64,000 nucleotides of DNA from Streptomyces ruber (GCF_014648075.1 NZ_BMQK01000001.1:744001-808000); one strand, 5' to 3'; counted from the stretch's first letter, positions 8,801 to 19,565 are shown. Program-made: numbers and translations. The notes: generated by a model not told the origin, from the letters alone.

Positions 8801-9779
8801 ATGCCGCCCGAAGTACTGCTCGAAGTGCGTGACCTGCACGTGGAGTTCCGCACCCGGGACGGCGTCGCCCACGCCGTCAACGGTGTCGACTACGCGGTCG
8901 GCCGGGGCCAGACCCTCGCGGTGCTCGGTGAGTCCGGCTCGGGGAAGTCGGTGACCGCGCAGGCGGTCATGGGCATCCTCGACATCCCGCCCGGGCGGAT
9001 CACCCGGGGCCGGATCCTCTTCCGCGGCCAGGACCTGCTGAAGCTGAAGGAGAGCGAGCGGCGCAGGATCAGGGGCGCCGAGATGGCGATGATCTTCCAG
9101 GACGCGCTGTCCGCGCTCAATCCCGTGCTGACCGTCGGCGACCAGCTCGGCGAGATGTTCGTCGTCCACCGGGGGGCCTCCCGCAAGGACGCGCGGGCCA
9201 GGGCGGTCGAGCTGATGGACCGGGTCCGCATCCCGGCCGCCGCCCAGCGCGTACGGGACTACCCGCACCAGTTCTCCGGCGGCATGCGCCAGCGCATCAT
9301 GATCGCGATGGCGCTGGCCCTGGAACCCGCACTGATCATCGCCGACGAGCCGACCACAGCCCTCGACGTCACCGTGCAGGCCCAGGTGATGGACCTGCTC
9401 GCGGAGCTGCAGCGCGAGCTCACCATGGGCCTCGTCCTCATCACCCATGACCTGGGGGTCGTCGCGGACGTCGCCGACCGGATCGCGGTGATGTACGCGG
9501 GCCGCATCGTCGAGACCGCGCCCGTGCACGACGTCTACAAGGCCCCCGCGCACCCGTACACGCGCGGCCTCCTGGAATCCATCCCCCGCCTCGACCGCAA
9601 GGGACGGGAGCTCTACGCCATCAAGGGCCTGCCGCCGAGCCTGACGGACATCCCGCGGGGCTGCGCCTTCCACCCGCGCTGCCCGATGGCCAGGGACGTG
9701 TGCCGGACCGACGTGCCGCCGCTGTACGAGGTCCCCGGCGACCGGAGGAGCGCGTGCCACTTCTGGAGGGAGTGCCTGG

Positions 9780-9787
<8 letters not shown>
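8801..9787 (+). CDS. Oligopeptide ABC transporter ATP-binding protein (DppD/OppD-like)
   Basis: ATPase of 328 residues on the cytoplasmic face of the importer. Walker A (GESGSGKS) is at residues 43-50, the signature is FSGGMRQR, Walker B is [12 protein letters not shown], and the switch histidine is in LITHDLGVV. The C-terminal oligopeptide segment [11 protein letters not shown], with cysteines as in the DppD family, is present. It overlaps the next ATPase gene by 8 bp; the two probably form a heterodimer. Confidence 0.96.
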
Positions 9788-10807
<1,020 letters not shown>

Positions 10808-10820
<13 letters not shown>

Positions 10821-10839
10821 CATGGCGCACCCCGGCCTG
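10808..10839 (+). terminator. Terminator of the plus-strand oligopeptide operon
   Basis: A perfect 12-bp inverted repeat (10808-10819 with 10828-10839) with an 8-nt loop is followed by TTTACG. The stop codon of the DppF-like gene lies at the top of the stem. Confidence 0.8.
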
Positions 10840-10920
10840 TTTACGGCACCCGCACGGCCGTACGCTGTTCAGCTTGCCGCGTCCGTATATCGGTGACGCG
10901 ACGGTGAAGTTGCCTCCGTG

Positions 10921-13086
10921 TTAACGAAGTTGGATGGCGTTTGTACCACTGTGTTCCGGCACGCCAGGGAGGTCCAGGGCGCGCCGCAGGAAGTCCAGCT
11001 GGAGCAGCAGCAGGTTCTCCGCGACGGTCTCCTGCGGGGTCATGTGGGTGACGCCGGACAGCGGGAGCACCTCGTGCGGGCGGCCCGCGGCGAGCAGGGC
11101 CGAGGACAGCCGCAGCGAGTGGGCCACCACGACGTTGTCGTCCGCCAGGCCGTGGATCACCATCATCGGGCGGGCCGGCTCGGCGGCCCCCACCAGACCC
11201 GTGTCGTCGATCAGCGAGTTCCGGGAGTACACCTCCGGCCGCTCGCCCGGGTGCCCGAGGTAGCGCTCCTGGTAGTGGGTGTCGTACAGACGCAGGTCGG
11301 TGACGGGCGCGCCGACGACTCCGGCGTGGAAGACGTCCGGGCGGCGCAGCACCGCGAGCGCCGCGAGATAGCCGCCGAAGGACCAGCCGCGGATCGCGAC
11401 CCGGCCGAGGTCGAGCGGGAAGTCGGCGGCCAGCGCCTGCAGGGCGTCCACCTGGTCCTGGAGCACGACCTCCGCGAGGTCGTCCTTGACCGCCTTCTCC
11501 CAGGCGGGGGAGCGGCCCGGCGTCCCGCGTCCGTCCGCGACGACCACCGCGAAGCCCTGGTCCGCGAACCACTGCGAGGTGAGGTGCGGATTGTGCGCGG
11601 CGAGCACCCGCTGTCCGTGCGGTCCGCCGTAGGGGTCCATGAGCACGGGGAGGGGGGTGTCGCCGTCGTGGTCCGTGGGCAACAAGACGGCGCACGGTAC
11701 GCGGCGTGCGCCCCCCTGGGTGAGCCTCACGCGCGGGGACAGACCGGGATCTTCGGCGTACGAGGCGACCGTCGCCACTTCCTTCTTGCCGTCCCGCAGG
11801 ACCCGCACCCGGGTGCCAGGACGGTCCGGGACCGCCGAGGACAGCACCGTCACACCGCCCGCGCGTACCGCCGAGTGCACGCCGGGCTCCTGCGTCAGGC
11901 GCTCCACGCCCAGTTCGTTCACGCGGTACACGTGCACCTCGCCGATCTCCGGGTCGGCCGCAGCCTCCCCTGCCGACGCGGAGATCAGCACGTCGTCGTC
12001 CGTCACGTCCAGCACGGCACGCACGTGGAGCGCGGCGCCCGTCAGCGGCCGCTCGCCCACCGCGAGCACCCGCGCGCCGCCCTCGTCGGCGATGCGCACG
12101 AGCTGCCCGGAAGGCGTCCAGACCGGTACACCGGGGAAAAGTTCAAGCCAATATGGATCTTCATCGGCGTGCACCATCCGGGTCGCCCCCGACTGCGGGT
12201 CCACCGCCAGGTACAGCTGGCTCCGCTGGTCCCGCGCCTGCACCAGGATCAGCGGCGCACCCGCCGCTGACCAGTGCACACGTGCCAGATAGGGGTAGCG
12301 CGCCCGGTCCCACACCACCTCCGTGCGCTGCCCGTCGAGCCCCACGGCGAACAGCCGGACGTCCGCGTTCTCGGTCCCGGCGGCCGGGTACGCCACACGG
12401 CTCGGCTCCCGGTCCGGATGCGCCGGATCGGAGATCCACCAGCGCCTCACCGGCGTGTCGTCCACGCGCGCCACCAGCAGCCGGTCGGCCTCCGGGGACC
12501 ACCAGAAGCCGCGCGGGCGGTCCATCTCCTCCGCCGCGACGAACTCCGCCAGCCCGTACGTCACCCCCTCCGACTCGGGCTCCAGCAGCGCCCGGTCGCC
12601 CTCGCCGTCCGTGCCGACGACGCGCAGGGCGCCCCCGGCGACGTACGCGACGAACCGTCCGTCGGGGGAGGGGCGTGGGTCGATCACCGGTCCGGGCACG
12701 GCCAGCCGACGGGTCGTCCCGGCCCGCAGCCCGGCCACGAAAAGCCGCCCTGACAACGCGAAAGAGGCCAGTTCGACGGCTGTGTCGGTGGCGTAGCCGA
12801 CGATGCCGGCACCGCCCTCGCGGCTGCGCTCGCGACGTGCCCGCTCGGCGGCGGAGAGCTCCTCCGCGGCGCCGTTCAGCAGGGCCGGCGGGTCGGCCGC
12901 GACCCGCTCCCCGCCGTCCGCGGGATCGAGCACCCACAGCTTGCCCGCCCGGTCGGTGCCGGAGGCCGACCGCAGGAACACGACACGGGAACCGTCGGGG
13001 GAGACGGTGAACGAACGCGGCGCGCCGAGGGTGAATCGCTGGGTGCGCGCGTGCCGGCGGGGGAAGGAATCGGGCTCGGTCGTCAT
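10921..13086 (-). CDS. S9 family serine peptidase (dipeptidyl/prolyl oligopeptidase type)
   Basis: Predicted cytosolic serine exopeptidase of 721 residues. The first two thirds read as a DPP4-type beta-propeller. The C-terminal alpha/beta-hydrolase domain has the nucleophile motif GWSFGGY (Ser about 569), the acid in GLADDNV and the histidine in GVTHM. There is no signal peptide. ATG 13086 was chosen at MTTEPDSFPRR; the upstream in-frame ATG at 13164 would add a low-complexity stretch. It converges on the oligopeptide operon terminator, so it probably belongs to the same physiology: trimming imported peptides. That link is inference from position and family. The gene ends with TAA, rare in this genome. 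Confidence 0.93.
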   Translation of the reverse strand: MTTEPDSFPRRHARTQRFTLGAPRSFTVSPDGSRVVFLRSASGTDRAGKLWVLDPADGGERVAADPPALLNGAAEELSAAERARRERSREGGAGIVGYATDTAVELASFALSGRLFVAGLRAGTTRRLAVPGPVIDPRPSPDGRFVAYVAGGALRVVGTDGEGDRALLEPESEGVTYGLAEFVAAEEMDRPRGFWWSPEADRLLVARVDDTPVRRWWISDPAHPDREPSRVAYPAAGTENADVRLFAVGLDGQRTEVVWDRARYPYLARVHWSAAGAPLILVQARDQRSQLYLAVDPQSGATRMVHADEDPYWLELFPGVPVWTPSGQLVRIADEGGARVLAVGERPLTGAALHVRAVLDVTDDDVLISASAGEAAADPEIGEVHVYRVNELGVERLTQEPGVHSAVRAGGVTVLSSAVPDRPGTRVRVLRDGKKEVATVASYAEDPGLSPRVRLTQGGARRVPCAVLLPTDHDGDTPLPVLMDPYGGPHGQRVLAAHNPHLTSQWFADQGFAVVVADGRGTPGRSPAWEKAVKDDLAEVVLQDQVDALQALAADFPLDLGRVAIRGWSFGGYLAALAVLRRPDVFHAGVVGAPVTDLRLYDTHYQERYLGHPGERPEVYSRNSLIDDTGLVGAAEPARPMMVIHGLADDNVVVAHSLRLSSALLAAGRPHEVLPLSGVTHMTPQETVAENLLLLQLDFLRRALDLPGVPEHSGTNAIQLR

Positions 13087-13262
13087 GCCCCGACCATATT
13101 GGCCATGCGCCCCCTTGTGCGGCCGTGCGCCGATCGATGCGCGCGTACGGATAGTTATGATCACTACCGCTGCGTGGGTATGAACCTGCTGGCTTCAGTA
13201 CGGAATTGCGCGTTCCCTAGCTCGACTCCCCGTGTCCCCGGGAATTTTGGAGGTGAGCCGCC

Positions 13263-13457
13263 GTGGCACTCTCGATTTCGGCGGTGGTGCTGCTGGCGAT
13301 CATCGTCTTCATCCTGATCAAGAAATCAGGGTTGAAGGCCATACACGCGGTCATCTGCGTACTGCTCGGTTTCTATCTCGCCGCCTCCTCGATCGCCCCG
13401 ACGATCAGCGAACTCACGAGCAACATCGCGGGCATGATCGGCAGTATCAAGTTCTGA
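13263..13457 (+). CDS. Small two-helix membrane protein
   Basis: 64 residues from a GTG start preceded by GGAGGTGAG. Residues 3-20 (LSISAVVLLAIIVFILIK) and about 26-48 are hydrophobic and separated by a KKSGLK turn, so two membrane helices are likely, with a short polar tail (SELTSNIAGMIGSIKF). The amino acid composition is sensible, with strong third-position G+C. I recognise it as a type of small conserved actinomycete protein but know no function. It stands alone, between the divergent peptidase gene and mshB. Confidence 0.8.
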   Translation: MALSISAVVLLAIIVFILIKKSGLKAIHAVICVLLGFYLAASSIAPTISELTSNIAGMIGSIKF

Positions 13458-13588
13458 TCCGTCCCTGACCGGTCCCCGATCCGTCCGATCCCGGTGCGCC
13501 CCCGGTCCGCACCGCTTTCCCGGTCCGTGCCCTTCGAAACGCCCGTGCCCGGCTTGGGCGCGGGCGACGGCCTCGTAGGGTTGGCCGC

Positions 13589-14590
13589 ATGAGCGATCTG
13601 CCCTCCCCCGGCACGCCTCCGGGAGCACCCCCGTCCCGCCTCGCTCGGCGGCTGCTCCTGGTGCACGCCCACCCGGACGACGAGTCGATCAACAACGGCG
13701 CGACCATGGCCAGGTACGCGGCCGAGGGCGCCCACGTGACGCTGGTGACCTGCACCCTCGGCGAGGAGGGCGAGGTCATCCCGCCCGGCCTCGCCCACCT
13801 CGCGCCCGACCGTGACGGCACGCTGGGGCCGTACCGCGCGGGCGAGCTGACCGGGGCCATGAAGGAGCTGGGCGTCACCGACCACCGGTTCCTCGGCGGA
13901 CAGGGGCGCTACCGCGACTCCGGGATGATGGGCACCGAGCAGAACGCCCGTCCGGGCGCCTTCTGGGCCGCCGACGTCGACGAGGCCGCGTCCCACCTCG
14001 TCGCGGTGATCCGCGAGGTCCGCCCCCAGGTCCTCGTCACCTACGACCCGGACGGCGGCTACGGCCACCCGGACCACATCCAGGCGCACCGCGTCGCCAT
14101 GCGCGCCGTCGACCTGGCCGCCGACCCGGGCTTCGCCGCGGAGACGGGCGCGCCCTGGCGGATCGCCAAGGTGTACTGGAACCGGGTGCCGCGCTCGGTG
14201 GCCGTGGCGGGCTTCGCCCGGCTGCGCGAGGAGCTGGCCGAGCCCGGCCGGCTGCCCTTCACCCGTGCCGCCGCCGTCACCGACGTCCCCGGCGTCGTCG
14301 ACGACGAGGTCGTCACCACCGCGATCGACGGCACCGCCCACGCCGCCGCCAAGGCCGCCGCCATGCGGGCGCACGCCACCCAGATCGCGGTCGCGGAACC
14401 GTACTTCGCGCTCTCCAACGACCTCGCGCAGCCCCTGTTCACCACCGAGTACTACGAACTGGTGCGCGGCAGGCGCCCGGAAGGCGGCCGGGAGACCGAT
14501 CTGTTCGAGGGCGTCGACGCAGCTCAGGACGAGGGCGGCGGAGCACCGGGGAAAATGGCGGACGAGGCCCGGAACGGAGCGGCCCTCTGA
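13589..14590 (+). CDS. mshB: N-acetyl-1-D-myo-inositol-2-amino-2-deoxy-alpha-D-glucopyranoside deacetylase MshB
   Basis: Zinc-dependent deacetylase of mycothiol synthesis, 333 residues; it converts GlcNAc-Ins to GlcN-Ins, the substrate of MshC. The LmbE/PIG-L fold is shown by the zinc/catalytic motif HAHPDDE (His28, Asp30, Asp31 region), [10 protein letters not shown], and the distal metal-binding [10 protein letters not shown]. Substrate-pocket stretches [13 protein letters not shown] and [12 protein letters not shown] fit MshB rather than the related Mca. The ATG start lies 131 bp after the small membrane gene. The Mycobacterium orthologue is Rv1170. The C-terminal 30 residues are low-complexity and acidic. 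Confidence 0.96.
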   Translation: MSDLPSPGTPPGAPPSRLARRLLLVHAHPDDESINNGATMARYAAEGAHVTLVTCTLGEEGEVIPPGLAHLAPDRDGTLGPYRAGELTGAMKELGVTDHRFLGGQGRYRDSGMMGTEQNARPGAFWAADVDEAASHLVAVIREVRPQVLVTYDPDGGYGHPDHIQAHRVAMRAVDLAADPGFAAETGAPWRIAKVYWNRVPRSVAVAGFARLREELAEPGRLPFTRAAAVTDVPGVVDDEVVTTAIDGTAHAAAKAAAMRAHATQIAVAEPYFALSNDLAQPLFTTEYYELVRGRRPEGGRETDLFEGVDAAQDEGGGAPGKMADEARNGAAL

Positions 14591-14654
14591 TGCGTACGAG
14601 ACGGTATGACGGACACACGACGCGAACGGTCCGTGGAGGAAAGGCGGGCGCCCT

Positions 14655-15104
14655 GTGAAGCCGACGGGCGGGCAGGCGGCGGGCGGACCGGCGGCGGGCA
14701 GGCAGGACGGCGTGCTCGTGCAGCCCTGGACGCTGCCCTCGGCCGGCCGGGCCGCCGCATACGTGGGGCTCCTCGTGCTGGGCGCCGTGGCCGGCGTGAC
14801 CGGCGGACTGGTGCAGGCCGCCTGGTTCCCGGGCGGGCTGCTGCTCGCGCTGCTGGGCGCGGCCGGGCTCTTCCTGGGCGGGGCACGGGCGACGGGCAGC
14901 CGCGCGGGGGCCGTCGCGCCCGCGGCCGGCTGGCTGACCGCCGTCGTCCTGCTCACCACCAGCCGCCCGGAGGGCGACTTCCTCTTCGGTGCTGGAGTGG
15001 GTTCCTACCTCTTCCTGCTGGGCGGTATGGCGGCCGCTGTGATGTGTGCCACGCTCGGCGGGGGGCGGCGACCGGAGGGCCCCGGTGCCCGACTTGGGAA
15101 GTGA
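14655..15104 (+). CDS. Conserved small membrane protein (DUF6113-like)
   Basis: 149 residues from a GTG preceded by GGAGGAAAG. A Gly-rich, 30-residue cytoplasmic start is followed by four predicted membrane helices, among them AAAYVGLLVLGAVAGVTGGL, LLLALLGAAGLFLGGA and a pair separated by the loop TTSRPEGDFLFG. It follows mshB at 64 bp in the same direction and may be co-transcribed. Its role is unknown; placement beside mshB recurs in Streptomyces as far as I recall. Confidence 0.85.
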   Translation: MKPTGGQAAGGPAAGRQDGVLVQPWTLPSAGRAAAYVGLLVLGAVAGVTGGLVQAAWFPGGLLLALLGAAGLFLGGARATGSRAGAVAPAAGWLTAVVLLTTSRPEGDFLFGAGVGSYLFLLGGMAAAVMCATLGGGRRPEGPGARLGK

Positions 15105-15311
15105 CGTACCACTTCGCCACGGACGGGCCACGGGCCATCGGTGCGGGTACCGTGCGGGTTTCGCCAACGGCCCCGGTACCAGCGCCAGAAGCGGCCAGTA
15201 TCGTGGTGCGCGCCGCCGAGCCTCCCCCGCGCTCTCGATCGCGTTCGAGGAGGGGGGACCGCCAGCTCTTCAGGTCGCCACAGGTGGCGGAGCCAATCGG
15301 GAGAACCTGCC

Positions 15312-17324
15312 TTGAGTCGTGAAACTGACACTTCGTCGTCCTCCGGGTCCAACGGGCGCGGCAACGCCGCGTACCCGTCGGGGACGCCGCCGTACGGAAC
15401 CTCCACGGCTCCCGGCGGCGCAGCCGACACGGGCCGTCCGGCGGCGGACACGCGGCCGGACGAGCGCAAGACCGAGACCACGCTGACGACACGCGTGCGC
15501 ATCAACATCCCCGGATCGCGTCCCATACCGCCGGTCGTCGTCCGCAAGCCGGTCGCGGAGCACGAGGAGAACGCGGCCGAGACGGACGGGACGGGCACCG
15601 ACCCGGAGACCACCGGGACGGCGACCATGCCCGCGGTGGCCGAGACCGCCCCGGACGCGCCGGCCGCGCCCGCGGGGGACAAGGCCAACGACTGGTTCGC
15701 GCCGCGCAGGCCCTCCGCCGCCAAGGGCGCCCAGGGCGGCTCCGGCGCGCAGGGTGCCGCGGGTGCGCCGGGCGGTGCCGCGCCGCGCCCGGGCGGTGCC
15801 GGTCAGCGCGGAGCCGACGGAACGAATCCCCTCGGTGTCTCGGGCGGCGTCCGGCCCGGTGGCCCCGCCGGCCCCGGCGGCGCGCGGCCCGGCGGCGCGA
15901 ACGGCTCCGGGCTCCCCGGTGCCACCGGCGCCGGACCCGTGGCGCCCGGTCACGGCGGCGGCACCGGCTCCTTCGACGTCTCGGCCGCGCTGGCGGCCGC
16001 CGCGTCGGACGGCGGCGCGGCGGGCCACGACGACCGGCCGTACCCCGTGGAGGACGGCGCGGACGGCGCCCGTCGGGAGGGCGGCCCCTTCGGCGGTCCC
16101 GGCAACGGCTTCGCCACGCCCGGCAGCGACCACCCCGGGCCCGGCAGCGACTACCCGACCCCCGCCGGCCTCAGCGACGACACCGCCGTCCTCACGCCGC
16201 AGCGCCCGCTGTCCGAGCGCGGAGGCCCCGGCGACGCCCACGGCGGCCTCCCGGTGGTCCCCCCCGGCGCCCAGGACGACCGGCTGGGTCCGCCCGTCCC
16301 GCACGACGGGGCGGCGCCCCGCACGCCGGCGGAGCAGCCGAAGCCGGCCCCGGCCGCCTCCGCGAAGCCGGCCAAGAAGAAGGGCCGCAGCAAGCTGGTG
16401 CTGCTGGCCGGCGGCCTGGTGTTCGTCGCGGCCGGCGTGTACGGCGCGGGGCTCCTGCTGAACCACTCCGACGTGCCCAAGGGAACCACCGTGCTCGGCG
16501 TGGACATCGGCGGGGGCACCCGGGACGAGGCCGTCAAGAAGCTCGACGACGTCCTCGGCGACCGCACCGGCAAGGAGCTGAAGCTGACGGTCGACGGCAG
16601 GACGGTGGCGCTGCGGCCGGACCAGGCCGGTCTCCTGCTCGACAGCGACGCCACGGTCGAGGCGGCCGCGGGCGCGGACTACAACCCGGTGTCCGTGATC
16701 GGTTCGCTCTTCGGCCGGCAGCGCGTCGTCGACCCCGTCATTCCGGTCGACGAGGAGAAGCTGCAGGCCGCCCTGGAGAGCGCCGCGGGCAGCTCCGGAG
16801 CGGCGGGCGAGGGCACGATCAGGTTCGAGTCCGGCAAGGCCGTCGCCGTGTACGGCAAGGCGGGCCAGGGCATCGACCTCGCCGCGTCCGCCGAGGCCGT
16901 CGAGGACGCGTACCGCACCCAGGTCGAGACCGGCACGGCCGGCACCGTGCGGGTTCCCACGACCACCCGGGAGCCGTCGGTGCCCGACGCCGAGGTCGAC
17001 CGCATGATGAAGGAGTTCGCGGAGCCCGCGATGTCCGGCCTGGTCACGGTCGAGGCGGGCGGGGCGTCCATCGCGTTCAGCCCCGAGAACTCCCTGTGGA
17101 AGTTCCTCGGCGTCAAGGCCCAGGACGGCAAGCTCGTCGAGTACTACGACAAGAACGCCCTGAAGGAGCTGTACGGCACCGCCTTCGACGGCGTCCTGAT
17201 CACCCGCGGCACCGGCGAGCAGACCCCGGTGACCCCGGAGGACGTCATCGGCGCCCTCCGCCCCGCCCTCCTGGGCAAGACGCCGGCGGAACGCACAGCA
17301 GTGATCGAGACGAACCCGAGCTGA
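15312..17324 (+). CDS. Membrane protein with Pro/Gly-rich N-terminus and peptidoglycan-binding-like repeats
   Basis: 670 residues from a TTG start (15312) that has GGGAGA seven bases upstream; no ATG or GTG fits the conserved beginning SRETDTSSSSGSNGRG. Residues 1-355 are disordered and rich in Gly, Pro and Ala. A single helix (LVLLAGGLVFVAAGVYGAGL, about 360-380) then leads to an external domain with two PG_binding_4-type repeats (for example GTTVLGVDIGGGTRDEAVKK and a second unit around TVPTTTREP). VanW-type partners usually carry such repeats, but no VanW domain follows. A cell-wall linked role is inferred. A strong hairpin follows the stop. Confidence 0.85.
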   Translation: MSRETDTSSSSGSNGRGNAAYPSGTPPYGTSTAPGGAADTGRPAADTRPDERKTETTLTTRVRINIPGSRPIPPVVVRKPVAEHEENAAETDGTGTDPETTGTATMPAVAETAPDAPAAPAGDKANDWFAPRRPSAAKGAQGGSGAQGAAGAPGGAAPRPGGAGQRGADGTNPLGVSGGVRPGGPAGPGGARPGGANGSGLPGATGAGPVAPGHGGGTGSFDVSAALAAAASDGGAAGHDDRPYPVEDGADGARREGGPFGGPGNGFATPGSDHPGPGSDYPTPAGLSDDTAVLTPQRPLSERGGPGDAHGGLPVVPPGAQDDRLGPPVPHDGAAPRTPAEQPKPAPAASAKPAKKKGRSKLVLLAGGLVFVAAGVYGAGLLLNHSDVPKGTTVLGVDIGGGTRDEAVKKLDDVLGDRTGKELKLTVDGRTVALRPDQAGLLLDSDATVEAAAGADYNPVSVIGSLFGRQRVVDPVIPVDEEKLQAALESAAGSSGAAGEGTIRFESGKAVAVYGKAGQGIDLAASAEAVEDAYRTQVETGTAGTVRVPTTTREPSVPDAEVDRMMKEFAEPAMSGLVTVEAGGASIAFSPENSLWKFLGVKAQDGKLVEYYDKNALKELYGTAFDGVLITRGTGEQTPVTPEDVIGALRPALLGKTPAERTAVIETNPS

Positions 17325-17329
17325 CGGCT

Positions 17330-17356
17330 CCCCGCGCCCCGGCAAGGGGCGCGGGG
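17330..17356 (+). terminator. Rho-independent-like terminator
   Basis: Perfect 11-bp GC stem (17330-17340 with 17346-17356) and a 5-nt loop, five bases after the preceding stop codon. Confidence 0.75.
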
Positions 17357-17468
17357 CTGTGCCGATATGCGGCTCCGCCGCGTGGGCGCGACCAGCCCGA
17401 CGAACCAGCAGCCGTGCACGCACACAATTCCCCACGGCGCTGAGGCGCACGGGGCGAAGCCCCGAAGC

Positions 17469-17506
17469 GGGCCATGCTCGACAGCGAAGCTAGTTGAGCA
17501 TGGCCC
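17469..17506 (-). terminator. Inverted repeat at the 3' end of the SirB1-like gene
   Basis: Two 11-bp arms (17469-17479 and 17496-17506) with a 16-nt loop. The right arm covers the last codons of the minus-strand gene that ends at 17490, so it can act as its terminator. Confidence 0.6.
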
Positions 17507-18413
17507 GGGCATTGCGCGCCTGCCCCCGCACCCGCTCGGCCGCCCCCGCGTCCACCGGCGCGACCACGTCCGCGTACGCCTCGAGTTCCGCCGCGCCCCG
17601 CAGGAAGTCCCCGCACCGCACCAGCAACTGGGCGTGCTCGTAGCGCAGCCGGGCCGGGTGCGAGGGCAGCAGCAGCGACAGCTCCACCGCCCACAGCGAC
17701 ACGTCGGGCCGCTCGGGCCGTGCCGCCGCCCACGCCCGGACGTTGTTGAGGACGCGCTGGACGACCTCCAGCGGGGCCGCGGGGCTGAGCATCGACGCGT
17801 CGAGCGGTGCCCCCGTGGCCCCCGCGACCAGCAGCTCCGCGTCCCCACCGGTCAGCAGTCGGCCCCCGGCGAAGGGGTCGGCCAGCACCTGCTCCTCGAA
17901 GAAGGCACTGAGCGAGGCTCCTTGGGGGGCGGTGGTCGGGCGACGGGTGGGCACGCCGAACCCCACCACGAAGTGCCCCGGCAGCGCCACCCCGTACACC
18001 GGCGCACCCGCCCGGCGCGCGACCTCCATCCACACCACCGACAGCAGGATGGGCAGCCCGCGCCGTCTCCGCAGCACCTCGTGCAGCAGCGAGGACTCCA
18101 GCCGCCGGTAGTCGCCGGGCGAACCGTGGAACCCGCAGCGCCCGCCGAGGAGGTCGGCCAGCGCCTGCGCCCAGGCGCGCGGCCCGCCGGCGCCGTACGG
18201 CAGTTGTCCGGCCAGCCGGTCCAGTTCGATCTGCGCCGCGTCGATCCCGGCCTCGGCGAGCGTCCCGTCGGCCGCGGCCCCCACCAGCAGGCACAGCGTC
18301 GCGAGGTCGGGCCGCTCCGAGCGTGCCTCCTCGGCGAACCGCCGCCGCACCTCGGCGGCCCGCCCGTGCTCCGGTGGCTGGGGCGCACGCATAGCAGCCT
18401 CGTGCCCGGTCAC
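17490..18413 (-). CDS. SirB1/transglutaminase-like family protein with TPR-like tail
   Basis: 307 residues. The middle part (about 100-190) has features of the Transglut_core2/SirB1 family: LLHEVLRRRRGLPILLSVVW and the conserved GVALPGHFVVG histidine region. The second half is helical and TPR-like (the residues around YEHAQLLVRCGDFLRGAAEL). No biochemical function is established for this family. The GTG start overlaps the stop of the upstream acetyltransferase gene (GTGA), so the two are translationally coupled. It ends inside a hairpin. Confidence 0.87.
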   Translation of the reverse strand: MTGHEAAMRAPQPPEHGRAAEVRRRFAEEARSERPDLATLCLLVGAAADGTLAEAGIDAAQIELDRLAGQLPYGAGGPRAWAQALADLLGGRCGFHGSPGDYRRLESSLLHEVLRRRRGLPILLSVVWMEVARRAGAPVYGVALPGHFVVGFGVPTRRPTTAPQGASLSAFFEEQVLADPFAGGRLLTGGDAELLVAGATGAPLDASMLSPAAPLEVVQRVLNNVRAWAAARPERPDVSLWAVELSLLLPSHPARLRYEHAQLLVRCGDFLRGAAELEAYADVVAPVDAGAAERVRGQARNARAMLN

Positions 18414-19516
18414 GGCGATCGGTACGTCTCGGCGGAGGGCGCGTCCGGGCCGCGGTAGTGGTGGTACAGGTGGTGCACGCCGAAGCCCAGGCCCGCGTAC
18501 AGGGCCCGCGCCCCGGCGTTGTCCGCCTCCACCTGCAGCCAGGCCGCCGAGGCCCCCTCGTCGAGGGCCTGCCGGGCGAGGGCCGCCATCACCGCGGAGG
18601 CCAGTCCCCGCCGGCGGCGCGCCGGATCGACCTCGACCGCCGCGAACCCGGCCCAGCGGCCGTCGACCACGCAGCGCCCGATCGCGGCCGGGGGCTCACC
18701 CGCCGCGCCGGGCACGGCCGCGAACCACACCGAGGGCCCGCTCGCGAGCACCTTCAGCGCGACCTCGCTCGCGCCCTTGCGCTGGTAGCGGCTCAGCCAG
18801 CTCTCGTCCACCGCCCGCGACAGCACGACCCCGCCGGGACGCTCCCGGTCGGCGACGGGCGCCAGGGCCCCGGTCCACAGCTCGGCGGTGACCTCCCGCG
18901 TCCAGCCCCGCCGCTCCAGCTCCGCGCACAGCGGCTCCTGCGTGCCCTCGCCGCCGGTGGCGAGCTGCGCGTACGCGGGCAGCCCGCGCTCCGCGTACCA
19001 GGCCTGCACGCGGGCCAGCGCCTCGTCCAGCGGCCGCCCCGGATCACCCACCGGCAGCACGGAGTTCGCGCGCCGCGTGAAGCCCTGCCGTCGCCCGACC
19101 ACCGCCCCCCACGGACGCGCCACCGCGGCTCGCCCGGGGGTACCCCCGTCGCGCGGCACCACCTCGACCGCGGCCCGCAGCTCCCAGTCGCCCAGCAGCT
19201 CCCGTTCCACCGGCTGCCAGCCGCGCGCGGCCACCCGCGCCAGCTCGGTGTACGAGGCGGCGGGACCCCGTCTGCGAGCCGGTGCCGCGGGCACCACCTT
19301 GCCCGCGACCAGGGACGACTCCGCGATCCGCACGCGCTCGCCGGTGCGCCGTGTGATCACCAGCACACCACCGTCCCATGATGTGAGAAGGCCCACCGTG
19401 TCGGTGAATTTCCCGCCTTCGGCACCGGCCTCGTCGATCCGCCGGACCGAGACGCGTTTGCCCACGTCAGCGGCGTTGATACGGACCTCGAGTCGCCCGC
19501 CGACAGAGAATTCCAC
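18410..19516 (-). CDS. GNAT family N-acetyltransferase with N-terminal SH3-like domain
   Basis: 368 residues if initiated at GTG 19516. Residues 1-75 form a small beta-rich domain (GRLEVRINAADVGKRVSVRR) of the type seen in Rv0428c-like acetyltransferases. The C-terminal GNAT domain has the acetyl-CoA loop RRRGLASAVMAALARQAL and the closing AGARALYAGLGFGVHHLY. An in-frame GTG also exists at 19528, but it lies only one base after the AGGAGG Shine-Dalgarno (19535-19530). From 19516 the spacing is 13, long but workable, so 19516 is favoured with some doubt. The substrate is unknown. A GC palindrome near 19135-19147 adds DGGTPGRA to the protein. Confidence 0.87.
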   Translation of the reverse strand: MEFSVGGRLEVRINAADVGKRVSVRRIDEAGAEGGKFTDTVGLLTSWDGGVLVITRRTGERVRIAESSLVAGKVVPAAPARRRGPAASYTELARVAARGWQPVERELLGDWELRAAVEVVPRDGGTPGRAAVARPWGAVVGRRQGFTRRANSVLPVGDPGRPLDEALARVQAWYAERGLPAYAQLATGGEGTQEPLCAELERRGWTREVTAELWTGALAPVADRERPGGVVLSRAVDESWLSRYQRKGASEVALKVLASGPSVWFAAVPGAAGEPPAAIGRCVVDGRWAGFAAVEVDPARRRRGLASAVMAALARQALDEGASAAWLQVEADNAGARALYAGLGFGVHHLYHHYRGPDAPSAETYRSP

Positions 19517-19536
19517 AGGTCGGTTCACCCCTCCTG

Positions 19537-19565
19537 TTCGGATCGTGCCCAGGAACGGAGATACT
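19537..19565 (+). promoter_or_regulatory. Candidate promoter of fdxA
   Basis: TTCGGA (19537-19542), a 17-bp spacer and GATACT (19560-19565) lie 91 bp before the ferredoxin start. The spacing is ideal and each hexamer is a moderate match. Confidence 0.4.

Noticed and set aside
13203..13228. GGAAT before the 64-aa gene
   Set aside because: No GTT at 18 bp (ACT instead), so not SigR-type.
19135..19147. GGGGGTACCCCCG palindrome in the GNAT gene as a REP insertion
   Set aside because: It is too short to distinguish from chance in this G+C-rich sequence.
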